Assembly: GCA_031401675.1 (NCBI GenBank) | Contig: JANNRR010000197.1 | Span: 1 to 57,857, forward strand | Reading direction: 5' to 3' | DNA from: JANNRR01 sp031401675 | GTDB lineage: Bacteria > Pseudomonadota > Alphaproteobacteria > Rhodobacterales > Rhodobacteraceae | DNA length: 57,857 nucleotides | Position numbers and translations under genes: made by a program | Shown here: positions 16,597 through 25,573 of the stretch, in pieces | How positions within the stretch are numbered: position 1 is the first letter of the stretch | Layout: every line of letters starts with the position of its first letter | The notes under the pieces: model-generated | Databases searched by the model: none | What the model was told of the DNA's origin: nothing | What the model saw: only the letters and a program-made list of their open reading frames with translations

Positions 16597-18036
16597 ATGT
16601 ATATCGGGCTGGATTTGGGGACATCGGGACTGAAGGGCATTCTGATCGACGATGCCCAGACGGTGCTGGCCGAAGCGACGGCACCGTTGACGGTCAGTCG
16701 GCCGAAGGACGGCTGGTCGGAGCAGGCGCCGGCTGACTGGATCGCAGCGGCAGAGGCGGTGCTGCAGGCCCTGGCGGCGGCGCGGTCGCTGGCGGCGGTG
16801 CGCGGGATCGGTCTGTCAGGCCAGATGCACGGCGCGACACTGCTTGACAAATCGGACGCCGTGATCCGGCCGTGCATTCTGTGGAATGACACGCGCAGCC
16901 ACGTCGAGGCGGCGGAGCTGGACGATGATCCGATGTTTCGCCGGGTGTCGGGCAATATCGTGTTTGCCGGCTTTACCGCGCCGAAACTGGCCTGGGTCAG
17001 GCGACACGAGCCGCATATGTTCGGGCGGGTTGCCAAGGTTCTGCTGCCAAAGGATTATCTGCGGCTGTGGCTGACCGGTGGTCATGTCGGCGAGATGTCG
17101 GATGCCGCCGGGACCAGCTGGCTGGATACCGGGGCCCGCGACTGGTCGGATGAACTTTTGGCCGCCACCGAGATGCGCCGCGATCAGATGCCTTCGCTGG
17201 TCGAAGGGTCGCAGGTTTCGGGCCAGGTGCGCGGTGTTCTGGCGACGCGGTTCGGGTTGCCCGCCGGTGTGGTGGTGGCGGGGGGCGGCGGTGACAATGC
17301 GGCGTCGGCCATCGGGGTCGGTGTGGTGCGGGCGGGGCAGGGGTTTGTGTCGCTGGGCACCTCGGGCGTGCTGTTTGCCGCCAATGACGGTTATCAGCCG
17401 GACCCGGCCACGGCGGTGCATACGTTCTGTCATGCGGTGCCGGGGGCGTGGCACCAGATGGGGGTGGTTCTGGCGGCAACCGATGCGCTGAACTGGTTCG
17501 CGGGACTGGTGGGGCAGGATGCCGCCGCGCTGACCGGCGGGTTGGGCGGGTTGCAGGCCCCGGGAAAGACCCTGTTTCTGCCGTATCTGGGCGGCGAGCG
17601 CACCCCTTTGAACAATTCAGCCATTCGCGGTGCCTTCACCGGGCTGGAACATGCGACCGACCGGGCAGCCGCGACGCGGTCGGTGCTGGAAGGCGTGACC
17701 TTTGCCCTGCGTGACTGCCGCGATGCGTTGGCCGCGACCGGTACACGGATCGACAGCCTGCTGGCGGTCGGCGGCGGATCGCGGTCCGACTACTGGCTGC
17801 GCGCGATTGCCACGGCGCTGGACACGCCGGTCGGCGTGCCGGTGGCGGGCGATTTCGGCGGCGCGTTCGGGGCCGCGCGTCTGGGCATGATGGCCGCGAC
17901 CGGTGCGGGGGCCGAGATTGCGACGGCGCCGGCCATTGCGCGGGTGATCGACCCGGAACCAAGCCTTTCCGCAGCGTTTGACGCAGGCCATGCCCGCTAC
18001 CGCGCTGCCCAGTCGGCGATAGGAGGACTGACATGA
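16597..18036 (+). CDS. xylB: Xylulokinase
   Basis: This 479-residue FGGY-family carbohydrate kinase phosphorylates D-xylulose to xylulose 5-phosphate, the second cytoplasmic step of xylose use. The N-terminal phosphate loop is MYIGLDLGTSGLKG. The substrate region SGQMHGATLLD, the motif FLPYLGGERTPLNN and the ATP-binding GGGSRSDYWLRAIA follow in order. The start at 16597 is chosen because homology begins there. An earlier in-frame ATG at 16543 would add 18 non-homologous residues. The stop overlaps the xylA start as ATGA. Assignment to xylulose rather than another pentulose rests on the xylA neighbour. Confidence 0.93.
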   Translation: MYIGLDLGTSGLKGILIDDAQTVLAEATAPLTVSRPKDGWSEQAPADWIAAAEAVLQALAAARSLAAVRGIGLSGQMHGATLLDKSDAVIRPCILWNDTRSHVEAAELDDDPMFRRVSGNIVFAGFTAPKLAWVRRHEPHMFGRVAKVLLPKDYLRLWLTGGHVGEMSDAAGTSWLDTGARDWSDELLAATEMRRDQMPSLVEGSQVSGQVRGVLATRFGLPAGVVVAGGGGDNAASAIGVGVVRAGQGFVSLGTSGVLFAANDGYQPDPATAVHTFCHAVPGAWHQMGVVLAATDALNWFAGLVGQDAAALTGGLGGLQAPGKTLFLPYLGGERTPLNNSAIRGAFTGLEHATDRAAATRSVLEGVTFALRDCRDALAATGTRIDSLLAVGGGSRSDYWLRAIATALDTPVGVPVAGDFGGAFGAARLGMMAATGAGAEIATAPAIARVIDPEPSLSAAFDAGHARYRAAQSAIGGLT

Positions 18037-19337
18037 GCGACTTCTTCAAGGGCGTGCCACCGGTAAAGTACGAAGGGCCGGGGACCAGCAACGACTTTGC
18101 CTTTCGCCACTACAACCCCGACGAGGTGGTGGCGGGCAAGCGGATGCAGGATCATCTGCGGTTCGCCGTTGCCTATTGGCACAGTTTTGCCTGGCCGGGC
18201 GGCGACCCGTTCGGCGGGCAGACGTTCCAGCGCCCGTGGTTCGGCGACACGCTGGATCTCGCCCGGTTGAAAGCCGATGTGGCGTTCGAGATGTTCGACA
18301 TCCTGGATGTGCCGTTCTTCTGTTTTCACGATGCCGACGTGCGGCCAGAGGGCCGCGATTTTGCCGAGAATACCCGCAACCTTGAAGCGATCGTGGATTA
18401 CTTTGCGCAGAAGATGACGACGTCGAAGACCAGGCTGCTGTGGGGAACCGCAAATCTGTTTTCGCATCGCCGCTATATGTCAGGGGCCGCGACCAATCCC
18501 GACCCCGAGGTGTTCGCGTTTGCCGCCGCGACGGTCAAGACCTGTCTGGATGCGACGCACAAACTGGGCGGGGCCAACTATGTGCTGTGGGGCGGGCGCG
18601 AAGGCTACGAGACGCTGCTGAACACCGACCTGAAGCGCGAAAGCGAGCAGGCCGGGCGGTTCCTGAACATGGTGGTGGAGTACAAGTACATGATCGGCTT
18701 TCAAGGCACGATCCTGATCGAGCCGAAGCCGCAGGAACCGACCAAGCATCAGTATGATTATGACGTGGCGACGGTTTACGGTTTCCTGAAGCGTTTCGGG
18801 CTGGAGCATGAGGTCAAACTGAACATCGAGCAGGGTCATGCCATCCTTGCCGGCCATTCGTTCGAGCATGAACTGGCGCTGGCGGCATCGCTGGGGATGC
18901 TGGGGTCGATCGACATGAACCGCAACGACTACCAGTCGGGCTGGGACACCGATCAGTTTCCCAACAATGTGCCGGAAATGGCACTGGCCTATTATGAGGT
19001 TCTGAAGGCGGGCGGTTTCACCACCGGCGGCACCAACTTCGACGCCAAGATCCGGCGGCAGTCGCTGGATCCGCAGGACCTGATCCTGGCGCATGTCGGC
19101 GGCATGGATACCTGTGCCCGGGCGCTGAAGGCGGCGGCGGCGATGCTGGCTGACGGCTCGCTGGAGGCGCGGCGGGCCGAACGCTATGCCGGATGGGATA
19201 CGCCTGCGGCGAAAGAAATGCTGGCGCATGGCACGCTGGACGGCATCACGCAGGACGTGATCACCCGTGGGCTGAATCCGGTTCCGAAATCGGGCCGGCA
19301 GGAAGTTCTGGAGAATCTGGTGAACCGTTTCGTCTGA
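18033..19337 (+). CDS. xylA: Xylose isomerase
   Basis: This 434-residue enzyme interconverts D-xylose and D-xylulose in the cytoplasm using two divalent metal ions. Diagnostic segments are FCFHDAD (catalytic His and Asp), VLWGGREGYETL, ILIEPKPQEPTKHQYDYD (metal-binding Glu and the following helix) and SIDMNRNDYQSGWDTDQFP. Length matches the class II (longer) xylose isomerases of Gram-negative bacteria. It is translationally coupled to xylB by a four-base overlap and followed by a strong terminator. No xylose transporter gene is in the window. Confidence 0.96.
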   Translation: MSDFFKGVPPVKYEGPGTSNDFAFRHYNPDEVVAGKRMQDHLRFAVAYWHSFAWPGGDPFGGQTFQRPWFGDTLDLARLKADVAFEMFDILDVPFFCFHDADVRPEGRDFAENTRNLEAIVDYFAQKMTTSKTRLLWGTANLFSHRRYMSGAATNPDPEVFAFAAATVKTCLDATHKLGGANYVLWGGREGYETLLNTDLKRESEQAGRFLNMVVEYKYMIGFQGTILIEPKPQEPTKHQYDYDVATVYGFLKRFGLEHEVKLNIEQGHAILAGHSFEHELALAASLGMLGSIDMNRNDYQSGWDTDQFPNNVPEMALAYYEVLKAGGFTTGGTNFDAKIRRQSLDPQDLILAHVGGMDTCARALKAAAAMLADGSLEARRAERYAGWDTPAAKEMLAHGTLDGITQDVITRGLNPVPKSGRQEVLENLVNRFV

Positions 19338-19371
19338 CGCGGCGGGCCGCCGGACGCATTCCATCACCGGC

Positions 19372-19415
19372 CGGAACCGGCGGCGCATGCTTCGCCGCCG
19401 GTTCCGCTGTTTCAG
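19372..19415 (+). terminator. Intrinsic terminator after xylBA
   Basis: CGGAACCGGCGGCG at 19372-19385 is exactly complementary to CGCCGCCGGTTCCG at 19393-19406, a 14-base-pair stem with a 7-base loop, 35 bases after the xylA stop. The downstream tail (ctgtttc) is only mildly T-rich, but the stem is very strong. Confidence 0.75.
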
Positions 19416-19822
19416 GCCCGCTGCCGCAGGGTCGAAAAATGGGGCGGATTACGTCACATTTTGGCAACGATCGTTCCGGGTGTGAAAGTGAATTGGGCGG
19501 AGTCGGGCGTTCTGTTCCGAATCTGGAAACGGCTGACTGGGTTGCATGAGATCTGCAGTATATGGTAAATATCTAAAAAAATCCGCTATATGTTGTGGTT
19601 TATTTCGGGAGCCATGGCGGGCGGTGGCCGAAAACCCGGTGTTTCTGCGTCAAGGATTGGTGATGGGTTGCAGGAATCTTGGCCGAATCATGCCCAGCAT
19701 TGTGTTCATTCCTGCCACATTTCGGACAAGAAAGTCCGCTACCCGATTAACCATTGGATCAACCTAAGGCGGTTCGACGGCCAGCGCGGCCTGGCCGACC
19801 TCTCACCGCAGGAGCACGACAC
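19413..19822. other. Lower-GC leader region upstream of the RTX gene
   Basis: No gene is convincing here. The region is visibly more AT-rich than its neighbours, especially 19540-19620, which contains runs such as tatatggtaaatatct and a stretch of seven A. It probably holds the promoter and 5' leader of the RTX gene. A weak sigma-70-like arrangement (TTGCAT near 19540, an AT-rich -10 near 19565) can be drawn but is not secure. A small inverted repeat, CGGAC / GTCCG, lies at 19723-19738. Confidence 0.4.
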
Positions 19823-22800
19823 ATGGCTAACGTTATCGGCACAGGCTCGAACGACTTCATTCACCGTCTGGGCGATGGCATCGTCCAGCCGCCGTCCACA
19901 AACGAGGTGATCGGCGTCACCACCGGCGACGATACGATCGACGGTGGCTCGGGAAATGACGTCATTTATGCCGACGACGGGAATGACACGGTACTGGGCG
20001 GCATCGGCACCGATACGCTTTACGGCGGTGCCGGCAACGACTCGATGGATGGCGGCACCGGGGTTGATGCTAGCTACGGCGGTCTGGGCGATGACACCTA
20101 TACGCTGAGCCAGGTCGGCGACACCGCCAACGAAAGCGTTGGCGAGGGCACCGATACCGTGCTGGCCGGGCTGACCCATGCGCTGGCCGCCAACATCGAA
20201 AACCTGACGCTGACCGGCGCAGGCAACACCATCGGAACCGGCAACGACGAAGACAACATCATCATCGGCAACACCGGCAACAACGCGCTTTACGGCGGCA
20301 TCGGCGACGATTCGATCAGTGGCGGACTTGGTGCCGACACGCTGGACGGCGGGACCGGTGCAGATACCATGGCCGGTGGCGCGGGCGACGATGTCTATGT
20401 CTTTGATGATCTGGGCGATACCGCGACGGAACTGGTCGGCGAAGGCATCGACCTGATCCAGAGCACGCTGTCGGTTTCGCTGCTGGGTTCGGAGTTCGAG
20501 AACCTGACGCTGACCGGCTCGGCCAATGCGTCGGCGGACGGCAGCACCGGCAACAACGTGCTGACCGGCAACACCGGCAACAACGACATCTTCGGCGACG
20601 GGGCCAACGACACGCTGATCGGCGGCGACGGCGACGACACGCTGGACGGCGGCACCGGCACCGACAAGATGACCGGCGGTTTCGGCAACGACAAATACAT
20701 CGTCGACGAGATCACCGGCGACGTGGTTACCGAACTGACCGGCCAGGGCACGGCAGATGCGGTCGAGGCCTCGGTAACCTATACGCTGACCACCAACGTC
20801 GAGAACCTGACGCTGACCGGAGGGGCCGCGATCAACGGCACCGGCAACGCCTCGGCCAACGTGATCACCGGCAACTCTGCTGCCAACAGCCTGACCGGTG
20901 GCAGCGGCAACGACACGATCATTGGCGGTGACGGTGCCAACACGATCGACGGCGGCATCGGTGCCGACAGGATGACCGGCGGCGCCAACGACGACCTGTT
21001 CATTGTCGACAACCTTGGCGACGTGGTCATCGACGGTGTCAATGCCGGGATCGACACCGTCCAAAGCTCTGTCACCTTCTCGATTGCGGCCAACGACGCC
21101 GAGCATGTTACGCTGACGGGTGGCGCCACGGCCAATGCGACCGGAAACGCCGCTGCCAACATTCTGACCGGCAACACCGGTGCGAACGCGCTGACCGGCG
21201 GCGCCGGGAACGACACGCTGTTCGGCGGCTCGAACAACGATACGATTGACGGCGGCGCAGACGCCGACGCGATGACCGGCGGATCGGGCAACGACACGTT
21301 CGTGATCGACAATGCGGGTGACACCGTGTCGGAAGGCGCGACCGGCGGCACGGATACCGTGCAGTCGAGCCTGACCCATACGCTGGCGACCGATTTCGAG
21401 CATCTGACCTTGACCGGCACCGGCAACATCGACGGCACCGGCAACGCTACTGCCAACACGCTGACCGGCAACGACGGCAACAACGTGCTGTCGGGACTGG
21501 TCGGATCGGACTCGATGTATGGCGGTCTGGGCGCCGATACGCTGCTCGGCGGCGACAACAACGACACGATGGACGGCGGCGACGGCGCAGACAGCCTGGA
21601 TGGCGGCCTGGGCAACGACGCCATGACCGGCGGTGCCGGGGATGACAGCTATCTGGTCGACAGCACGTCGGACACGATCTTCGAGTTTTCCAACGGCGGG
21701 GCGGATCAGGTATCCAGCTCGGCCACCTACACCCTGTCGGGCGCCATCGAAAACCTGACATTGACCGGCGGAACGGCGATCAACGGCACCGGCAACACCT
21801 CGAACAACCTGATCACCGGCAACTCGGCGGCCAACTCGCTGTCGGGGATGGATGGCGACGACACGCTGATCGGGTCCGGCGGCACCGACACGCTGACTGG
21901 TGGCGCTGGTGCTGACAGCATGGACGGCGGCACCGGCACCGACGCCATGACCGGCGGTACGGGCGATGACATCTATGTGGTGGATGCCCTTGGCGATACC
22001 GTGAGCGAACTGGTCGGCGCGGGGATCGATACCGTGAAATCCGATGTCACCTGGACCTTGGGTGTCGATGTCGAAAACCTGACGCTGACCGGGGTCGCGG
22101 CTTCGAACGGCACCGGCAACGACGCCAACAACGTCATCATCGGCAACGACTCTGCCAACAGCCTGACCGGCCTGCTTGGCAGCGACTCGATGACCGGCGG
22201 CGACGGGGCCGATACGCTGGACGGCGGTGACGGCAACGACACGCTGGACGGCGGGCTGGGTGCCGACATCATGACCGGCGGACTGGGTGCCGACCTTTAC
22301 GTGGTCGACAACGCTGCCGACAGCGTTTCGGAAGGTTTGGGCGGCGGCAGCGACACGGTGCAAAGCTCGGTGACCTGGACACTGGTTGCCGATGTCGAAA
22401 ACCTGACCCTGACCGGGGTCAGCGTGATTGACGGAACCGGCAACGCGGGAGCCAACGTGGTGACCGGCAATGCGGCGGCCAACGTCTTGACGGCACTGGA
22501 CGGCAACGACCAGGTGTTCGGCGGGGCCGGGGCCGACACATTGTTCGGCGGCATCGGTGCCGATAAACTGGACGGCGGTGCCAATTCCGACGAGATGACA
22601 GGGGGCACCGGCAACGACGTCTATACCGTGAACAGTGTCGGCGACACGACGGTGGAACTGGCGAGCGAAGGCACCGACACGGTCAAGGCCCTGATCAGCG
22701 TAACGCTGGCGGCCAACGTCGAGAACCTGATCCTGGTCGGCGCCTTGACCATCGACGGGACCGGCAACGATCTGAACAACCGGCTGACCGGCAGCACCGG

Positions 22801-24304
22801 CAACAACGCCCTGAGCGGCGGCGTCGGCAACGACTCGCTGTATGGCGGCAACGGCAATGACACGATGGACGGTGGTAGCAGTACCGATGCCTCGTCCGGC
22901 GGTGCAGGTGACGACGTCTATATCGTGGATGTGTCAAGCGATACCACCGTCGAAGCCGCGAATGCGGGGATCGACCGGGTTGAAACCGGGCTGACCTGGT
23001 CGCTGGCGGCAAACGTCGAAAACCTGACGCTGACCGGCGCGGCAGTGGTGGACGGAACCGGCAACGCGCTTGGCAATGCCATGATCGGCAACTCTGCCGC
23101 CAACATCCTCGACGGCCAGTCGGGAGCGGACTCACTGTCCGGCGCGGGCGGCAATGACACGCTGCTGGGCGGCGACGGCAATGACACCCTGACCGGCGGT
23201 TCCGGTGTGGATATCATCGACGGCGGCAACAACAACGACCGTCTGGTGATCGCATTCGCCAGCGAGGTTGCGACGGGGGACACTTACGAGGGCGGTGCCG
23301 GGATCGACATTCTGGACGGTACCGGCGTGCTCGCGGCCGTGGATATCACCGCGATGAACCATGCCAACATCGAAAGCATCACCGGCTTTGGCGGTGGCAT
23401 CACGATGTCGGTGGCACAGCTCCTGGAGTTCACGACCTCGGTCTCTACGGGTGCCCTGACCATGGCGGATGCCGGGGTGATCGACCTGACGACGGTCAAC
23501 GTGTCAACGGCGGCGATCACGCTGGCCAACGGCACCAACAGCCTGACCCTGACGGATGAGGGTCTGGCGGCCTATGTCGTCACCGGCGGCACCGGAGCGG
23601 ACACGATTTCCATCGTCGGCGGCAGCATTGGGGTGACGCTCAGTGGCCTTGGCGGCACCGACAACTTGACCGGCGGCACCGGCAACGATTCGATGATCGG
23701 CGGTGGCGGGATCGACACGTTGGCGGGCGGCGACGGCAACGATACGCTGGATGGCGGTGCGCTGGCCGATGACATGACCGGCGGGGCAGGCAACGACGTG
23801 TTCATTGTCGGCAGTGTCGGCGAGACCACGACGGAAGCAGGCGGCGGCGGCAACGACCGGGTTCAGGCTTCGGTCAGCCATACGCTGGCGGCCAACATCG
23901 AAGACCTGACCCTGACCGGCGTGGCCACGATCAACGGTACCGGCAACGGGCTGGCGAACGTGATCACCGGCAACGCGGCCGACAACACACTGACCGGCGG
24001 CGCGCTGGCGGATCAGTTCGTGTTTACCAGCACCAGCGTGGGTTCGGACACCATCGTCGACTTCAACGATGTCAATGGTGGTCTGGATGAGGGCGACCTG
24101 ATGGTGTTCCAGGGGCTGCTGGCGGGAACCTTTGCCTATGTCGGCGCCGGTGCCTTTACCTCGACCGGCAATTCCGAAGCCCAGGTATCGGGTGGCCAGG
24201 TGCTGGTAGATACCGACGGCAACGGCACGGCGGATATCACGGTTACCCTGATCGGCCTGACGGTGGATACCCAGATCGACGCCTCGGACTTCCTGTTCAG
24301 CTGA
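19823..24304 (+). CDS. Secreted RTX (calcium-binding nonapeptide repeat) protein
   Basis: This 1493-residue acidic protein is made of repeated modules of roughly 110-130 residues. Each ends in RTX nonapeptides (GGxGxDxxx, for example GGSGNDTIIGGDGANTIDGG) and contains a linker of the type NVENLTLTGxAxxNGTGN. I count eleven such linkers. A different domain without the linker (near coordinates 23,300-23,640) interrupts the last two. The C-terminus (DTIVDFNDVNGGLDEGDLMV … ending DASDFLFS) has the form of the type I secretion target region. There is no N-terminal signal peptide, as expected for type I export. The ATG at 19823 has AGGAG about nine bases upstream. RTX repeats fold on binding calcium outside the cell. 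No type I ABC/membrane-fusion genes are in the window. The role (adhesin, matrix or surface layer) is unknown. Confidence 0.9.
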   Translation: MANVIGTGSNDFIHRLGDGIVQPPSTNEVIGVTTGDDTIDGGSGNDVIYADDGNDTVLGGIGTDTLYGGAGNDSMDGGTGVDASYGGLGDDTYTLSQVGDTANESVGEGTDTVLAGLTHALAANIENLTLTGAGNTIGTGNDEDNIIIGNTGNNALYGGIGDDSISGGLGADTLDGGTGADTMAGGAGDDVYVFDDLGDTATELVGEGIDLIQSTLSVSLLGSEFENLTLTGSANASADGSTGNNVLTGNTGNNDIFGDGANDTLIGGDGDDTLDGGTGTDKMTGGFGNDKYIVDEITGDVVTELTGQGTADAVEASVTYTLTTNVENLTLTGGAAINGTGNASANVITGNSAANSLTGGSGNDTIIGGDGANTIDGGIGADRMTGGANDDLFIVDNLGDVVIDGVNAGIDTVQSSVTFSIAANDAEHVTLTGGATANATGNAAANILTGNTGANALTGGAGNDTLFGGSNNDTIDGGADADAMTGGSGNDTFVIDNAGDTVSEGATGGTDTVQSSLTHTLATDFEHLTLTGTGNIDGTGNATANTLTGNDGNNVLSGLVGSDSMYGGLGADTLLGGDNNDTMDGGDGADSLDGGLGNDAMTGGAGDDSYLVDSTSDTIFEFSNGGADQVSSSATYTLSGAIENLTLTGGTAINGTGNTSNNLITGNSAANSLSGMDGDDTLIGSGGTDTLTGGAGADSMDGGTGTDAMTGGTGDDIYVVDALGDTVSELVGAGIDTVKSDVTWTLGVDVENLTLTGVAASNGTGNDANNVIIGNDSANSLTGLLGSDSMTGGDGADTLDGGDGNDTLDGGLGADIMTGGLGADLYVVDNAADSVSEGLGGGSDTVQSSVTWTLVADVENLTLTGVSVIDGTGNAGANVVTGNAAANVLTALDGNDQVFGGAGADTLFGGIGADKLDGGANSDEMTGGTGNDVYTVNSVGDTTVELASEGTDTVKALISVTLAANVENLILVGALTIDGTGNDLNNRLTGSTGNNALSGGVGNDSLYGGNGNDTMDGGSSTDASSGGAGDDVYIVDVSSDTTVEAANAGIDRVETGLTWSLAANVENLTLTGAAVVDGTGNALGNAMIGNSAANILDGQSGADSLSGAGGNDTLLGGDGNDTLTGGSGVDIIDGGNNNDRLVIAFASEVATGDTYEGGAGIDILDGTGVLAAVDITAMNHANIESITGFGGGITMSVAQLLEFTTSVSTGALTMADAGVIDLTTVNVSTAAITLANGTNSLTLTDEGLAAYVVTGGTGADTISIVGGSIGVTLSGLGGTDNLTGGTGNDSMIGGGGIDTLAGGDGNDTLDGGALADDMTGGAGNDVFIVGSVGETTTEAGGGGNDRVQASVSHTLAANIEDLTLTGVATINGTGNGLANVITGNAADNTLTGGALADQFVFTSTSVGSDTIVDFNDVNGGLDEGDLMVFQGLLAGTFAYVGAGAFTSTGNSEAQVSGGQVLVDTDGNGTADITVTLIGLTVDTQIDASDFLFS

Positions 24305-24323
24305 TCGGCTGGCCAGTCGAATG

Positions 24324-24370
24324 AACAGAGCCCGCGCTTCGTGAACCGAAGCGCGGGTTCTGTCTTTATG
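24324..24370 (+). terminator. Intrinsic terminator after the RTX gene
   Basis: CCCGCGCTTC at 24331-24340 pairs exactly with GAAGCGCGGG at 24348-24357 around a 7-base loop. The stem extends outward with one wobble through ACAGA/TCTGT. A T-rich tail (ttctgtcttta) follows. It starts about 20 bases after the RTX stop codon. Confidence 0.85.
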
Positions 24371-24458
24371 GTTTGCCTGATGTTTCGAGACGGCCCAAGT
24401 TTGGCCATCAGGAAACGAATCCCCCTTGCGGGATCCAACGAACCCTCGGAAGGTAACC

Positions 24459-24634
24459 ATGGTTGCAAGACGGAAACTGTCGGCGGTTTCCGCGCTGCTG
24501 GCGTGGGGGCCGTAACGACGACCCCGGCCACGGCCGCACATTGCGGCGCCGCCGGAACGGTGACCGTCGCCGAAATGACCTGCCTGTCGGCGGGCACGCT
24601 GGCCTCCGCAGATTTAGTCAAGGAATGCCCATGA
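24459..24634 (+). pseudogene. Remnant of a ProX/OpuAC-type ABC substrate-binding protein
   Basis: An ATG at 24459, preceded by GGAAGGTAACC, opens a signal-peptide-like start (MVARRKLSAVSALLAWG). In that frame it stops after 18 codons. If one G is added to the GGGGG run at 24505-24509, the frame continues as AVTTTPATAAHCG, then GTVTVAEMTCLSAGTLA. I recognise this as the N-terminus of periplasmic binding proteins for glycine betaine/choline-type compounds (signal peptide, then CGxVTxAEM-xxSAGxLA). Homology stops after about 40 mature residues and the frame ends at 24634, overlapping the next gene start. The fragment is therefore both frameshifted and truncated. The family call is from a short match. 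Confidence 0.5.
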
Positions 24635-25398
24635 GCGATCAGAAAATCATCGAAGCCCTCGCCGGAGCAAGGCTGTCTGGCGAAAAGCTTCCGGAATATC
24701 CGGGGCCCGCACCGCAAGACATGACCAAAGCCTTCGCCGTCCAATGCGCGGTGCGCGACCGGCTTGGCTGGAAACATTCGGGCTGGAAAATCGGCTGTAC
24801 CAGCCCGAAGGCGCAGGCGGCGCTCAAGGCCGATGGACCCTTTCCGGGGCCGATCTATCAGGAGCGGCTTTTCCGGTCGGGTGCCCATATCACTACGCAC
24901 GACAGCAACTTCCGCATCACCGAGCCCGAGATCGCCTTTACCCTCGCTCATGATCTTCCCGGTCGCCGGGAACCCTATTCCGTCGATGAGGTCCTGGCGG
25001 CAGTGGCCACGGTGCATCCGGCCATCGAGATCGTCAATCCGCGGCTGCCCAAGGGTTTCGACGATACCGTCGAATGGTATGTCGCCGACGGCGGTCTCAA
25101 CGATGCGCTGGCCCTCGGGGTCGGAGTGACGCCCTTGGCGCGTTCCGAATATGCGCAGATCGAAGTGCGGGTGCAGATAAACGGCGTGGAGAAATATGAC
25201 GGCATTGGCGCAAACGCCCTGGGAGGGCCGGAGATCGCGCTTACCTGGCTGGCCAATCATCTGATCGGCCGCGACCATCACCTGCGCGTCGGCGACGTGG
25301 TCACGACCGGCGTGATCACCGGCATCTTCGATACCAAGCCCGGCGATGAGGTGATGGCCAATTACTCAATGCTCGGAGCGGTTTCAGTCAGGCTATGA
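24631..25398 (+). CDS. 2-keto-4-pentenoate hydratase-like protein
   Basis: This 255-residue protein is of the MhpD / 2-oxopent-4-enoate hydratase branch of the fumarylacetoacetate hydrolase superfamily. Such enzymes add water to 2-keto-alkenoates in meta-cleavage of aromatics. Visible motifs are GWKIGCTSPKAQ, FRITEPEIAFTLAHDLP (metal-binding ExE), HPAIEIVNPRL and DVVTTGVITGIF near the end. The ATG at 24631 has AAGGA eight bases upstream. The open frame extends further left, but that part overlaps the substrate-binding-protein remnant and is not homologous. No other aromatic-degradation gene is adjacent, so the substrate remains open. It may have been brought together with the remnant by the event that truncated the latter. 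Confidence 0.82.
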   Translation: MSDQKIIEALAGARLSGEKLPEYPGPAPQDMTKAFAVQCAVRDRLGWKHSGWKIGCTSPKAQAALKADGPFPGPIYQERLFRSGAHITTHDSNFRITEPEIAFTLAHDLPGRREPYSVDEVLAAVATVHPAIEIVNPRLPKGFDDTVEWYVADGGLNDALALGVGVTPLARSEYAQIEVRVQINGVEKYDGIGANALGGPEIALTWLANHLIGRDHHLRVGDVVTTGVITGIFDTKPGDEVMANYSMLGAVSVRL

Positions 25399-25400
25399 CA

Positions 25401-25425
25401 GGCCGAACGGCCGGGCAAATTTTTT
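25401..25425 (+). terminator. Possible weak terminator after the hydratase gene
   Basis: GGCC-GAAC-GGCC at 25401-25412 can form a short hairpin, followed after six bases by aaattttttgg (six T). The stem is short and the gap before the T-run is longer than ideal, so efficiency is doubtful. Confidence 0.35.
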
Positions 25426-25573
25426 GGGGTCCGGTCGGGAAGCGAAGCTGCCTGCCCTTATGAACAGATTTGCCCGTCGCGGGTTTTCCGATTGTTGACC
25501 GCGCGGCGGCGCAAAACCTGCCGTGAGCGGCCTCCTTTTGACCTGACGCAGTTGAGCCGCATTTTTCTCATGG

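Noticed and set aside
19739..22363. An 874-residue open frame antisense to the RTX gene
   Set aside because: It mirrors the repeat periodicity and GC-rich codon pattern of the RTX gene, has low-complexity Val/Ala/Gly/Arg content, and resembles no protein family; long antisense frames are common opposite such repeats.
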